Position numbers and translations under genes: made by a program. Below the pieces are notes generated by a model, which was not told where the DNA came from, made no database searches, and was given only the letters and a program-made list of their open reading frames with translations. 64,000 nucleotides of DNA, from the NCBI GenBank assembly GCA_013400115.1, contig VXBP01008550.1, positions 34,569 to 98,568 on the forward strand, read 5' to 3'. Below, one piece after another: positions 22,885 through 34,274 of the stretch (the first letter of the stretch is position 1; each line of letters starts with the position of its first letter). Source of the DNA: Rhinopomastus cyanomelas. Lineage: Eukaryota; Chordata; Aves; Bucerotiformes; Rhinopomastidae.

Positions 22885-23088
22885 CACAGAATCATACAAT
22901 CATCAAGGTTGGAAAAGACCTTCAAGATCATCAAGTCCAATCATCTGCCCTACAACCCTGAACCACTAACCCATCTCCTGAAACACCCTGTCTGCCTGCT
23001 TGTCGAACCCCTCCGGGGACGGTGTCTCCACCCGCTCCCTGGGCAGCCTGTTCCAAGGCCTCCCCACTCTTTCTGGGAAGACCACCTG
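22885..23088 (-). mobile_element. CR1 3' fragment
   Basis: ATCACAGAATCATACAATCA, GGTTGGAAAAGACCTTCAAG, GATCATCAAGTCCAA, then CCCTGGGCAGCCTGTTCCAA. Late-ORF2 edge near TTTCTGGGAAGAC. Confidence 0.92.
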
Positions 23089-23742
23089 AGCAGTGCTCCA
23101 TGCAGAACAACTGCTATCAGCAGTGTAATTCCTCCAGCAAACTCATTCAGCTAATTTCAAGAGCCTGGCGGTGCTACTTTATTCTTGTCATGTCAGAAGC
23201 AGTAATCCAGTTGGCACTCACGATGAGATTAGGAAAGACATGAAATACCTGCATTTGCAAAATGAGTGTGGATATTTACCAGTTGGCAGCTCGCTCGCTT
23301 ACTTTCTTCCCACCTCACTGCTGGAAGCCCTTAATGTACTACTCAGATGTAGAAGTTGATGCCTTGCTGTGAATCAAGGAAATGTCTTTCTGCATTGTTA
23401 ATTCCCGAGGCACGAGCGCGCCTCATGTCGTCTTCACAGACACGTGCCACAGCGTAACCTGATGAGATGCAGCCTGTATTTTAGCAGGCAGCAGGGCATC
23501 AGCATTGCTGGCAGTGCTTCCCAGCAGCCTGTCTTCAGAGAGCCTCGCAAACGGGGGAGGGGGGAAAGAGGAGAAAGGCAGTTTGGCTCGCCTGGCTCCT
23601 TGGGAAGGTGCCCAAAGCCAGCACGGTGAGATGTGTGTCACTAAAACCTTGGTGCTGTCTGTGGAAAATAATTGTCAGGGATCATTTTTGCTTGGTTCAC
23701 CCCCTATAGCAGGGAAGTGGACAGAGACCAAGGGGCAACATG
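23089..23742. other. Single-copy spacer
   Basis: Contains CpG-containing patches near 23,410 and 23,545. No gene recognised. Confidence 0.5.
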
Positions 23743-23806
23743 GAACCATACAGTGGTGTGGGCTGGAAAGGACCTCAGAGATCTAGTTCCAACTCCCCAC
23801 GTCTGA
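23743..23806 (-). mobile_element. Short CR1-like tail remnant
   Basis: AACCATACAGTGGTGTGGG, CTGGAAAGGACCTCAGAGAT and TTCCAACTCCCC resemble a degraded CR1 3' end. It is only about 60 bases. Confidence 0.55.
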
Positions 23807-24989
23807 CCCTACAGCTGCGCTGCTCCTGTTTCCGGAGCAGCAAGTGTTAACTGGGTGCTGGAGACAATGATTTGAAGACTCCAGCAGGGTTTAGATACAC
23901 TGTTCTCCCTTGTTACATAAACTGGCTTCCCTGAAGCTTGTTCCTTGTGTGTCATACCCCACAGAAGCCTTGAAGTTATCCGAGTGCACAGGTTGGCCAT
24001 TTCCACTGTTAAATGTGGTCCCTTTCACCTTCTGTAGGAGCATTCACAGTAGAGTGGCTCACCATGACACTCCAGTTTATACTAGGAGCCAGTAACTTTT
24101 TGTTCCCATTTACCACATGATCAGCCCCCAAAACTGTCCTAGCTCAAACCCCCATCTCTTCCCACATGCTCCTCCCTGGCTAGACTGGAATCCAAAGGCA
24201 AAACCAAGAACTAAAGGCACATTCAGACCTTTGTTTGCAGTCAGCAAAGGATGAATAGATGCGCCGTGCAGCATTAGCAGAGACTGCTGAGGTGTCTGTT
24301 CTGCAGGACCAGCCAGGGACACGTATTTCTAAGGCAGGCAGTCCCTCGTGGGGAGATGCTGCTGGTAGCTCTTTCATGTTTAACTGGCTAAGGTGCCCAT
24401 CTGAGCCCCACAACATGTTATGACTGTGTTGTCCAAGAGGTACCAACCCATGTGCTCTTCTGCCAAGGGAATGTTTATCCAGACAGGCTGGAAGTTGTTT
24501 GTGCAGCTTAGGAAATTCTAGGTAATTTTCTCCTTAGAAAAGTGAAAAAAGAGTAAGGGAAAACAATAAAGGAAAATAGTCTGCAGTTTCTCAGACATTA
24601 CTTGGAATCATCCCTTAAGAACAGCATCAGGAGAGACCCATTCCACTCCCACTGCTGCTTCCCCATGGTTTTTTCACCCCTTGCCCCAGCCTCTATAGCC
24701 TCCCTCTCTGCTCTCTGTCCTCAGTTGTGTTTAGTTCTCTCCACTCCCTCCCAAGGCACTGACTTGACCTCTAAGGCTGCCCCAGGCTGCTCAGCCCTCT
24801 GCAGAGATGCCCTGCCAGCCTGGCACATCATTTAGGGGAGGGCTTTTCCCAGCTGATGATTTGTCTGGCCAGATCAGGACAGTTGACCAGAATTTGCCAG
24901 GGCAAAAGCCTCGGGAAGTATCCATGATGGTGGACACTGAAATGCCAGTAACTGTGTCACCTCCCTGATGTGCAAAAGAGAAAGAGGCT
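23807..24989. other. Single-copy region
   Basis: No repeat or gene recognised. Confidence 0.5.
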
Positions 24990-25440
24990 GTTTTCCTCTG
25001 CTCTGCCCTGATGAGGCCACATCTGGAATCCTGTGTCCAGTTCTGGGCCCCTCAGTTCCAGAAGGACACAGAGCTGCTTGAGAGAGTCCAGTGCAGAGCC
25101 ACAAAGATGATGAGGGGAGTGGAGCATTTCCCTGATGAGGAAAGGCTGAGGGAGCTCAGTCTCTTTGGCTTGGTTGTCGATAAATATGGAAAGGGCAGGT
25201 GTGAGGAGGATGGAGCCAGAATCTGCTCAGGGGTGTCCACTGATAGGACAAAGGGCAATGGGTACAAGCTGGAGCACAGGAGGTTCCATGTGCTTTTACT
25301 GTGAGGATGACAGAACCATGGCACAGGCTGACTATGGAAGTTGTGGAGTCTCCTGCTCTACAGACTCCAGAACAAAACCAACCTGGATGCAGCCCTGTGT
25401 GACTTGATCTGCACGCTTTGACAGTAGGTTGGACTAGATC
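24990..25440 (+). mobile_element. CR1 LINE fragment interrupted by a SINE, left part
   Basis: Late ORF2 remains (RPHLESCVQFWAPQF, KMMRGVEHFPDEERLREL) followed by the pre-tail GCACAGGCTGACTATGG and GTTGGACTAGATC. The last phrase is cut at the point where the 3' UTR should continue. The expected continuation is at 25,614. Several frame breaks. Confidence 0.92.
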
Positions 25441-25613
25441 ACAGAATCACAGAATGTTAGAGGTTGGAAGGGACCTCAAAAGATCAACTAAGTCCAACCC
25501 CCCCCCCCGCTGGAGCAGGGTAAGGCTACAGTACTGTCTCAAGTTTTCCTATATGGGGTTCAAAACCATGACCCCAGGAATTCCCATGCTCTACTAACTG
25601 AGCCAGAGAACTC
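25441..25613 (-). mobile_element. tRNA-Lys-derived SINE, copy 2, inserted in CR1
   Basis: On the minus strand: TGGCTCAGTTAG (A box, 25,594-25,605), AGAGCATGGG, a 6-7 base deletion that removes the anticodon loop, AATTCCTGGGGTCATGG, B-box-like GGTTTTGAACC, the shared linker GACAGTACTGTAGCC, then a C11/G11 run and the CR1-type tail with two ATTCTGTG units. The linker and tail match copy 1 at 18.6 kb. The acceptor-stem side does not match copy 1. Confidence 0.87.
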
Positions 25614-25658
25614 ATGGTCTTTTGAGGTCCTTTCCAACCCCTAACATTCTGCGATTCC
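25614..25658 (+). mobile_element. CR1 LINE fragment interrupted by a SINE, right part
   Basis: ATGGTCTTTTGAGGTCCTTT, CAACCCCTAACATTCTGCGA is exactly the 3'-UTR end missing from the left part that stops at 25,440. Confidence 0.85.
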
Positions 25659-25861
25659 TCCCTGTGATAGCCTTGCCAGGAGACAAGAGCTGTGTGGGAG
25701 ATAGTGTAAAGTGTGGAGATAAGACCTGTCACCTTCTGTCTCAAAGGGTTCACCCTGACTTGGATGAGGCAGGGTGCTGCCTGAGTGAGCTTGGGTGTGC
25801 AGGGCTGCCTTTACTGTGGGCAGTGAACACAGTGTTCTCTCCCTGAATACATGCCCCACTG

Positions 25862-26032
25862 AATCATAGAATCATTCAGGTTGGAAAAGACCCTTGGGAT
25901 CATCGAGTCCAGCCATCAACCCAACATCAATCCCTCAACATTATATCTAAGCAACTTTTAAGCACATCTAGGAATGGTGACTCGACCACCACGCTGGGCA
26001 GCCCATTCCAGTACATCCACCACACTGGAGAC
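25862..26032 (-). mobile_element. CR1 3' fragment
   Basis: AATCATAGAATCATTCAGGT, ATCATCGAGTCCAGCC, then GCTGGGCAGCCCATTCCAGT. The region between is diverged (long ATTATATCTAAGCAACTTTT stretch), a different tail group from its neighbours. Confidence 0.88.
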
Positions 26033-28126
26033 ATTGCTTGCCTTTGCATTTCCAGAAGCACCCTTGGGTTCTCCCCAGGGGCAAACTCATGCAGGGGCCA
26101 CCTCACTATTTCCCAGAAGAGAAAGATTCAGAAAGTGGTGACTGAGCAGAGAGGGTGAAGGAGTGACAAAGTTTAAGGAAAACCAGCACTAGAAGCCTCT
26201 ACAGCCACGTTGCCTTATGGAAGCACAGCGCCAGTTTGTTTAAAGTGACTCTGTTACCTATTAAATTACCAAAGTCCTGAGTCCTTTGTTATTCATGAAG
26301 TCGAGCTCATGAATTCCGCACCCGTTACCTTTAAAAATGCAGGGATGTGCCAAACGCTGATGGCTGGGCTGCGTAAACAAAGGACAAAAAAGGAGACCAG
26401 AACGATAGTTCATTCCATTATTTCCACTCCAGGTTGATTTCATTACTGGGGCAGGTGAGCTGCTAACAGCTGTAACCCCACACTGTTCTCACGAACTGCA
26501 TCTCTCCCTCTCCTCCTCACTGGGGTTCGCCCACACCACCACACTTGGTCTCCCAGAAAGGTGGCAAGAGCTAAATGTAGGGGAAAAAAGCCAAGTGCCC
26601 TGGGAGCACCAGGCACAGGATTAGGAGTCAAGGAGTGAGTCAAACCAGACTCCTCAGCTCCAGCTCCACAGCTTGAAACCGAGGGTGGTAAAAACAAGAT
26701 GTTCCAAACCAGTGTGGATGATTTCTCAGGGGCTGCTGTATAAACACGATAACCATCACCAGCGAGAATAAAGCAAACAGCAGGAAGAGAAATGAAAACA
26801 GCCTGGTCTTTGGTGAATTCACTCTGAGTCTGATGTGTCAGGAACCATTGTACTTATCATCTGAAATCCCAGTCCCAGCTTCGTCCCAGCTCTCCATCAG
26901 CCCTTGGACTGCAGTGAGCAAACTTCTTGTGAAGGATTGTCGGTTTGTAGGCAGACCAGGCAGCGCGTCTCTGTCAGCAGCAGTAATGTGTGGCGACAAG
27001 TGCACATTAATTTTAGATTATTCATCCTGACAAGGCTGTTGATTTGGAGGTTTGCTGCAACTGTTGGTTTAAACAGGCACAGAAGGAAGCTGGAGGCATG
27101 AACAAAACCCAAAAGGAGACTTCTGGGAGGGGACCTAATATCCTGATGAAAAGTCTTCCTAAATTTGTCTGGAGCTCAGCTTAGAGCTTGGAAAGCTGAA
27201 GTGAAATAGAGATGTATTTCAAGGTCTAGCAGCACAGGAGATGTAACCATGGCAATTTAACCTATTCAGGCTGAGATGGGGAGAGGCAGCATCGAGTTCC
27301 TTCAGTCCTTTTATGAAGATGGTTCACGTACAATAAAGGATGAAGGAAAGATTGTCAGTGAATGAACAAGGGAAATCAAATCAAGCCCATCTTCCAGGGG
27401 GCTGTCCTGTGCTGCGGTGCTGCTGGGGAGGGCTCTGACTCAGTCCTCACAGCTAGTGCCCACAGAAATGCTGCATTGGGGTGCACCCCCAATAAAGTGA
27501 GCGGTAAGCCCCCCTACCCCTGCCTTGAAAGAAGACGGTTTTGTTTCTTGTCACTGAGACAAGCTGTGCAAGGGAATCCTCCCGCAGAAGTGTACAGAGA
27601 GCTGCAGCTCGGCAGCGCTGAGTCGGAAGGAAGCTACAGAGTCTGCTGGAGTAGCTTTCAACTTGTGCAGAGAATCCACTTCTGCTGTGTGCTGGGCGAA
27701 GCGGGTGTAAGAGTGTCACAGCCCACCAGACTCCCTGTGACCCAGGGCTGTGCAACACTTCAGCAAGTTGCTGACACGTCAAGCAATGCAAATACATTCA
27801 CAAGACTTTGGGAATCGTTGTGAACCCTCTGTTTTCATGGATAACAGGTCATTTAAACAAATAAGACTTAGCAATCAGTTGATAAAATGATCCAGCTCCT
27901 AATAACACTCCTTAATATTTATCTCTCTGACTTGTTACTCTGAAGCCCATGAAACTGAGTGAGGAAGCTCCGGTCGGTGTGTTCGAGGGAGGCGCAGCAT
28001 GGCACCGAGCAAAGCGATCTGCCTTCCTCACAAGATGAGCTGCTGTATAAAAAATGAAAACAAACTTTAGAAAAGCTGTGGAAGATAGTGTGTATTCAGG
28101 CTCCACTCTTCATGGTTTCTTAAAGA
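26033..28126. other. Single-copy region
   Basis: 2.1 kb with no repeat. A 153-codon + frame at 27,362-27,823 has no recognisable domain and is overlapped by a 114-codon frame on the other strand, so it is probably chance. Confidence 0.5.
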
Positions 28127-28342
28127 TAGAATCACAGAATCATTAGGGATTGGAAGGGACCCTGAAAGATCATCTAGTTCAATCCCCCTGCCACAACAGG
28201 ATCACCTAGACTAAGTCATAGACCAAGACAGGGTTAGAAGGGACCACAGGATCATCCAGTTCCAACTCCCCTGCCGTGGGCAGGGACATTCCACCCTAGA
28301 TCAGGCTGGCCAGAGCCTTATCCAGCCTGGCCTTAAACAGAC
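28127..28342 (-). mobile_element. CR1 3' end with doubled tail module (copy 3)
   Basis: ATCACAGAATCATTAGGGAT and TCAATCCCCCTGCCACA, then a linker CTAAGTCATAGACCAAGA, then a second module GGGACCACAGGATCATCCAG and CATTCCACCCTAGATCAGG. Same arrangement as copies at 10.8 and 16.7 kb. Confidence 0.92.
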
Positions 28343-28664
28343 AGGTGTGATGGCATTGGTGGGCTCGGCTGCTGCAGTGAGCTGTGGGGCAGGAGGCCGA
28401 TGCTGCATCTCTCTGCTCCTCTCTGAAGAGCACTGCACAACTACAGGCAGCACTTATCTCTGGATAACTGCAGCTTAATGGTCTCCACATTTACACAGGC
28501 AGACAATAGTTCTTGTCATGCATAAACTTTTCTATTGTTAGAATAAAATTCTGGTAGAAAATAACTTCCTTGAGATTTCCACACACAGAGTATCAAGAGC
28601 TAAAACTGCCATCCTCTTTGAAACACTGTCAGCAAGCAGATTTCACTCCAGAGGTCTAAGCGTT
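28343..28664. other. Single-copy spacer
   Basis: Nothing recognisable. Confidence 0.5.
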
Positions 28665-28851
28665 TAAGAGTCAGGCACTGGAACAGCCCTGCCCAGGGAT
28701 GGGGTTGAGTCACCATCTCTGGAGGTGTTTAAGAGAAGGGCAGATGTTGTGCTGGGGGTCATGGTTTAGTGGTATTGATAGGGCCAGGAAGTGGTTGGAT
28801 TTTATGATCTTGAAGGTGTCTTCCAGATGAAACTGTTCTGTGATTCTATGA
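28665..28851 (+). mobile_element. CR1 3' fragment
   Basis: GGAACAGCCCTGCCCAGGGA, CTGGAGGTGTTTAAGAGAAG, CATGGTTTAGTGG, GTTGGATTTTATGATCTTGA and GTTCTGTGATTCTATGA. Confidence 0.92.
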
Positions 28852-29867
28852 CATTCTCCTTAGGGAACAGCTCAGCCCACAGACTGTTAACATTTCCAGT
28901 AACAGACGTTTTGGTGACTATGATCCAAGCACCCCAGATGTGCCAGACTTTGGAGCCACAGCTGCCCCTTTCCTGGACTGGGGGTGGCAGGGAGAGATGC
29001 TGAGGTGATAATGGGCTTTGCTACTGATGTTACTCATTGTGAAGTCTAGCAGAAGTCTTAAGAGCCTGATCCTTCTGTAGTTTTGGTTGTGAGCCCCAAA
29101 GCTCACACCAGTATCAGTTTAGAGCAATTAGCTAATGTTTACAGGGTATTTCCCCAGTTGTTCCCAGTTCATCATTCTCATCACCTGGAGTGCTTGTGCT
29201 ACTCCTGTGCAGCAGGAGAAGAGCTATTAGTATTGGAGGCAGAAGGTGGTTGTTGACCCTTGACAGAGAGCTGGCTTATTGGAAGGGCTATAAAAGAGGG
29301 CTGAGTCTTCAGGCATGTGTATGTTGCTACTGGGAACCACTGGTGGCTTGCAGTTGTGTGCAGCTGAGTGCTCGGTGAGGACAAGGGGTGTGCCCAGCCA
29401 TGTGGACACGAGCAAGGTGGGTGCAGCTTTCCCAGCAGAGGATGAGGAGTTCAAGTAAGTAATTGACTAAACAGCATGAAATCTGGCAATACTCAGTCAT
29501 CTGCACTCAGGTGAAAAATATAGGTTGAGTTACTGAACCTGCTGCTGCTCCCAGCTGCGGCCCCGAGCTGGGGAGCTGTAACACACTTTCCTCGCACCAG
29601 GCTCACCAGCCTCTTGCAGCTTGATGAGTCCAAGGGAGAGAGCCCAAATCCAGACTGACTCCCTTAACCTTATGAAACTGCTCCTGGCAGCATGTTGGAG
29701 TTTTTTTTGTCTGAGCTCTTCTATTCCAGTCTTTATTTTCCTTTTACATACAGAATTTTGTACCCTGCTGTTGCTTCCCATACCATACCTTCCCCTCCTG
29801 TTAGCCCCAGTGCAGGTCCTGCATGTGTGAATATGGGCAAGGGATGAGCAAGATGGGATAGGGTTGA
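28852..29867. other. Single-copy region
   Basis: Nothing recognisable. Confidence 0.5.
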
Positions 29868-30224
29868 ATCATAGAATCATCAGGGATTGGAAAGGACCTC
29901 AAAAAATCATCTAGTCCAATCCCCCGACACAGCAGCATCACCTAGACCAAGTCACGCAGGAACACATCCAGGCGGGTCTTAAACATCTCCAGTGAAGGAG
30001 ACTCCACAACCTCCCTGGGCAGCCTGTTCCAGTGCTCCATCACCCTCACTGGGAAGAAGTTCCTTCTCAGGTTGATGTGGAACCTCCTATGTTCCAGCTT
30101 ACACCCATTGCCCCTTGTCCTATCACCAGAAGACACTGAGCAGAGTCTGCCTCCATCCTCCTGACACCCACCCTTCACATATTTATAGACATTAATGAGG
30201 TCACCCCTCAGTCTCCTCTTTTCC
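29868..30224 (-). mobile_element. CR1 LINE fragment, abutting an opposite copy
   Basis: Left edge ATCATAGAATCATCAGGGAT. On the minus strand the end of ORF2 reads KRRLRGDLINVYKYVKGG through INLRRNFFPVRVMEHWNRLP and EVVESPSLEMFKTRLDV without a stop for about 90 codons. It ends at its 5' truncation (CTCTTTTCCAT) with no gap before the + copy. Confidence 0.94.
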
Positions 30225-30362
30225 ATCCCTGAATGTGTTTACAAGTTGTGTGGATATGGTGCTCAAGAGCAGGATTTACCGGGGGCTTGGGACAGTTGAG
30301 TTAATGGTTGGACTCAGTGGTCTTACAGGTCTTTTAAATGATTCTATGGTTTTGTGACTCTG
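30225..30362 (+). mobile_element. CR1 3' tail fragment, head-to-head with its neighbour
   Basis: CCCTGAATGTGTTTACAAG, GGATATGGTGCTCAAGAGC, GGTTGGACTCAGTGGTCTTA and ATGATTCTATGGTTTTGTGA. A different tail group from the adjoining minus copy, so this is not a twin-primed inversion of the same element. Confidence 0.85.
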
Positions 30363-31440
30363 TGACCTCAGTTTATTGCCTGTTTGGAAAGGGGAGTGGG
30401 AGGAGACTACAGCAGACTGTGCAAAGGGTTATGTGGCATGTTTGAGAATATATAAGATATAACAGATGTGTTTGTTAAGTTCTATATTAATTGTTATATA
30501 TAAAATATAAGACAGCAGTCTATGAAAGAGGCTTATTTAGCATATTTTTTCATACATAAAACAGCTAGGTGTAGGTACCAGTCAGTTGCAGTTAACTCAT
30601 TTCAAAAGATTATGGCTGGAGGTAGCATCGTAGGGTGGAAGGGTGAAGTTCATCAGCCCTTTCTTAGCTCCCAAAGAAACTAAAGGGAAAGAAAACAGAC
30701 AAGAGCTGCGAGTGGAAGAAGATTGTGTAGGATGGCCCTGGAAATCAGATAAACACTGAGTAAAATGTGAGTAAGATACTCTTCACCCACCACTGTTCAG
30801 TGCTCTCCAATGCCTTACTAGCTCTCTTACACACTGGATACTTTGAGGATTTTTCTTTTTCCTTTAGCTGTAGCTCTTCCATTCAGATTCAGTAACAAAC
30901 TCCAGGATCTTCTAATGTTTGAGCATGTCGTAATTTTAGTGGTCACCCTTAATCTTTTTTTCCCTAGCACAGCTCTTCCTCTCATCAGCTTAATATTTAA
31001 ACTGGATTCATTTTTAATGCCTTAATATGCAAACACATGTCAAAATTGATTCAATATTTAAACCTGTTCAGTTTCAAACATATTTTATGCTTCAGCTGCT
31101 TCAACCTGTAGATGATTTCAAACATGGAATTGATTCCAAAATTAAGCAGGTTTAAATGTTCAATCAATTTCTTTTAAACTCTGTGTGTGTTTTAGTGACC
31201 TGTATTGAGAAACGATCATTTTTTATACTGGTGCTTTCGCAGTTCATGGTGTGTCAGCAGTTTAACAGTAACTACTCGTGTGTGTAGCTGTCATAAGTTA
31301 CTCAAGTTTTATGTCTACTGTATGACTTGGGAAATATATGGCTGTTTAACTCTGCTTTCCTGTGCTGAACATGGTGCATGGACCAGCCTACCTCAGAAAT
31401 GTATTTCTGTCTGTCTTCAAAAGTATTTCCTGAAAATTAG
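30363..31440. other. Single-copy AT-rich region
   Basis: AT-rich at 30,440-30,570 and 31,020-31,190, the latter with several TTTAAA/ATTGATT motifs. No gene recognised. Confidence 0.5.
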
Positions 31441-32306
31441 ATTCACAGAATCTTAGGAGCTGGATGGGACCTCTAGTCCAACTCTCCTGCCTGAGCAGGA
31501 TCACCTAGGACAGATGACACAGGACCAGGCCCAGGTGGGTTTTGAATGTCTCCAGACCAGAAGACTCCACAAGCTTTCTGGGAAGCCTGTACCTGGGCTT
31601 TGTCACCCTCATAGTACAGAAGTTTCTCCTCATGCTGAGGTGGAACTTCCTAGGTTCTAGCTTATCCCCATTATTTCTTGTCTTATTACTGGGCACCACT
31701 GCAGAGAGACTGGCTCCTTCATCTTGACACTAACCCTTCAGATACTTATGGACATTGAGATCCCTCTCAGCCTTCTCTTCTCCAGACTAAACAGCCCCTC
31801 TTCTCTCAGCCTTGCCTTACAGAAGATTCAAGTCCCTGAATCATCTTTTTAGCCCTCCGTGGGACTCTCCAGTAGATCCCTGTCTCTTTTGAACAAGGAA
31901 GCCCAGAACTTGACACAGTATTCCAGATGTGGTCACACTAGGGCTGAGTAAAGGGGGTAGAGAACTTCCCTAGACCTGCTGGACGCACTTTTTTTGATGC
32001 ACCCCAGGATACCTTTGTCCTTCTTGGCCACAAGGACCCATTGCTGTCCCATGGAGAACTTACTAGTCACCAGCAGTCCAAGGTCTTTTTTCATGAGGCT
32101 GCTTTACAGCAGAACAACCCCTAACCTGTACTGGTGCCTGGTGTTGCTCTTCCCGAGAAGCAGGAATCTACGCTTGTCCTTGTTGAACTTCATGAGGTTC
32201 CCCTTTGCCCAACTCTCCGTTCTGTCCGTGTCTCTCTGGATGGCAGCATAGCGCTCTGGTCTGTCCAGCCCTACCAGTTTCGTATCAGTGAATTTACTGA
32301 GGGTGT
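31441..32306 (-). mobile_element. CR1 LINE fragment, 0.87 kb
   Basis: Starts with ATTCACAGAATCTTAGGAGC. The minus strand carries late ORF2 up to the segment after the palm motif (GATACGAAACTGG corresponds to the codons following the ADD box), so coverage reaches further 5' than most copies. It is heavily diverged, with many stops and small gaps, and looks like one of the oldest copies here. Confidence 0.92.
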
Positions 32307-33754
32307 GCTCTAAGCCTTAGAATGAAAACTGATCTGCCTGTCTGTGTATTTAAACTCACCAACCAGTGTCCTTCCAAAACGTGCCATTTCCAAACGTAGC
32401 TGTGAGTCTAAGTTGTGTTTGTGGAATCCCTTGGAGAAGACAGAAATGAGATGTGGCCTTTTGTTAGCTGAAAGGGAAGGGGGTCTGCAGGATTCTGACC
32501 ATCTCCATGCCCTCCTCTCTGTGAAAACCTGCACTCTCTGAACCCTGCAGAAGGGCACCGGCTGCCTCAGGAAGCAGCGTCTTTGTTTGCTAGCACTGTT
32601 GTTGCCCTGTGTGGAACAGACAAATGCTGTTTGCAATGGAAATGGAAAGTGGAAATGAGTGGAAATTGCAGACACTAGGTGAGTGTCCCAACCACAGAGC
32701 TGTACAGTCCCTCTGATTTGTCTTTTCTGCTCAAGGATGGCTAATCGCCCGTGCCAAGTGGCATAAAGGAAGCATGAGGGACTAAAGAACCAAATCTCTT
32801 CTGACCCTCTGGCTTTGGATGACCAAATCCCTGTTTCAAAGCAGAGATTTGAAGTCTGTTTTCCTACATCTTCAGGCTCATGCAGCCTGCACCACAGTGT
32901 ATTATTAGAGCTTTTAATTTTTATTGATTGGTCTATTTTTTCTTAAAAGCCGAGGAGGCACTGCAGTCTCTCTTCAGTGAGAGTGAAGAGAACAGGGCGA
33001 GTGGAATCTTTTGATTTTGTCCATTTCAGGGGAGAGGAGCAGAAAAATAAATGTGGTTTGAAGTAGTTCTCTTGTTGTTTTGGTTTGACTTGAGGAAAAA
33101 AAAAAACCTTTCAGGAAGACTTTGTGTTTTATAGTTGCTTTTTTCATACAGAATAAAAATCTTCTTTTATTTATTTTTCCATTGGCATCACTTTTTCTTC
33201 GTAGTCTTTTAAAAGAGACAATGTGCTGGGTGGTTGCTGAGGCCTTTGATTTCTGTGCAGAGGTGACCTGCAGATGGGGGAAGACTTGTCCAGTTTGTAT
33301 AAGGGGCCAGAGGTGCTCTGCTTCGATTGTATTGATCTGGTATTTTTAATGAGTATTAAAATTAAAAGAAGGGTTAGGTTATTGTCAGAAGACTGCTTGC
33401 AATATTTGTGCTTTTTTCCTCTACTCTATTTTCTACCCTTCCTAGAGGGCAAAAAAAGCTCAGTTAAATTACTTCTTGGGTTGATTGTAGTGTGTTAAGG
33501 TAGAAATTGGTGAGTTTGGGCTATTTTTCAAGACTTCTGTAATTTAAGACGGGTTTTGTTCTTCACAATGAAACATGTAACATCAGTTAATGATGTAGAT
33601 GAGCTCTTGTTCTCGTTAGATTTCCTTGCTATGAACATCTGAATGGTGTCTGGAGCACATGTATTAGCAGCTTTCATGTCACAGGAGTGTCAGCACCGCA
33701 GTGGCTTCGCGCTAGAAACTGATAGGTTATATGGATCTGCCAACATCATCTGTA
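32307..33754. other. Single-copy region
   Basis: AT-rich, with an A11 run near 33,097. No gene recognised. Confidence 0.5.
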
Positions 33755-34120
33755 TGGGTAGCGACAGGACATGGGGCAATGGAGCAGAGCTGGAGATGGG
33801 TAGATTTAGAGTGTGTGTGAGGAGGAAGTTCTTCACCGTGAGAGTGGTGAGAGCCTGGAATGGGTTGCCCAGGTTGGTGGTTGGGGCCCCATCCCTGGAG
33901 GTGTTTAAGGCCAGGCTGGATGGGGCTCTGGCCAGCCTGATCTAGAGTGGGGTGTCCCTGCCCATGGCAGGGGAGTTGGAACTGGATGATCCTGTGGTCC
34001 CTTCCAACCCTGAGTGATTCTGATTCTATAACTTCTCCAGTGAAGAGATCCTGCTGCGGCAGGGGGATTGGACTAGATGATCTTTCAGGGTCCCTTCCAA
34101 TCCCCAGTGATTCTATGAAA
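33755..34120 (+). mobile_element. CR1 3' end with doubled tail module (copy 4, alternative linker)
   Basis: Late ORF2 remnant (GNGAELEMGRFRVCVRRKFF readable), first module GGGGTGTCCCTGCCCATGGC to CCCTTCCAACCCTGAG, linker TTCTATAACTTCTCCAGTGA, then second module GGCAGGGGGATTGGACTAGA and GTGATTCTATG. The linker matches that at 20.0 kb but not copies 1-3. Confidence 0.93.
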
Positions 34121-34274
34121 AGCATGGAGTAGTCTTCACGTTTGTGTAGCACTGTAAGTGTGTGTAGACTCAAGTTTTACAGTATCAGACACATTTCATT
34201 TAAGGTTATATATTTGAGCAAGACCATATGTAGCAGAAGGCGATTGTATGGGCTTATCAGGAGCTTAGGGGCGT

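Noticed and set aside
27362..27823. 153-codon open frame on the + strand
   Set aside because: No recognisable domain, no splice or transcript evidence, and the opposite strand is equally open over much of it.
29868..30362. Twin-primed inversion of a single CR1
   Set aside because: Both halves have their own 3' tails of different groups, whereas twin priming leaves only one tail.
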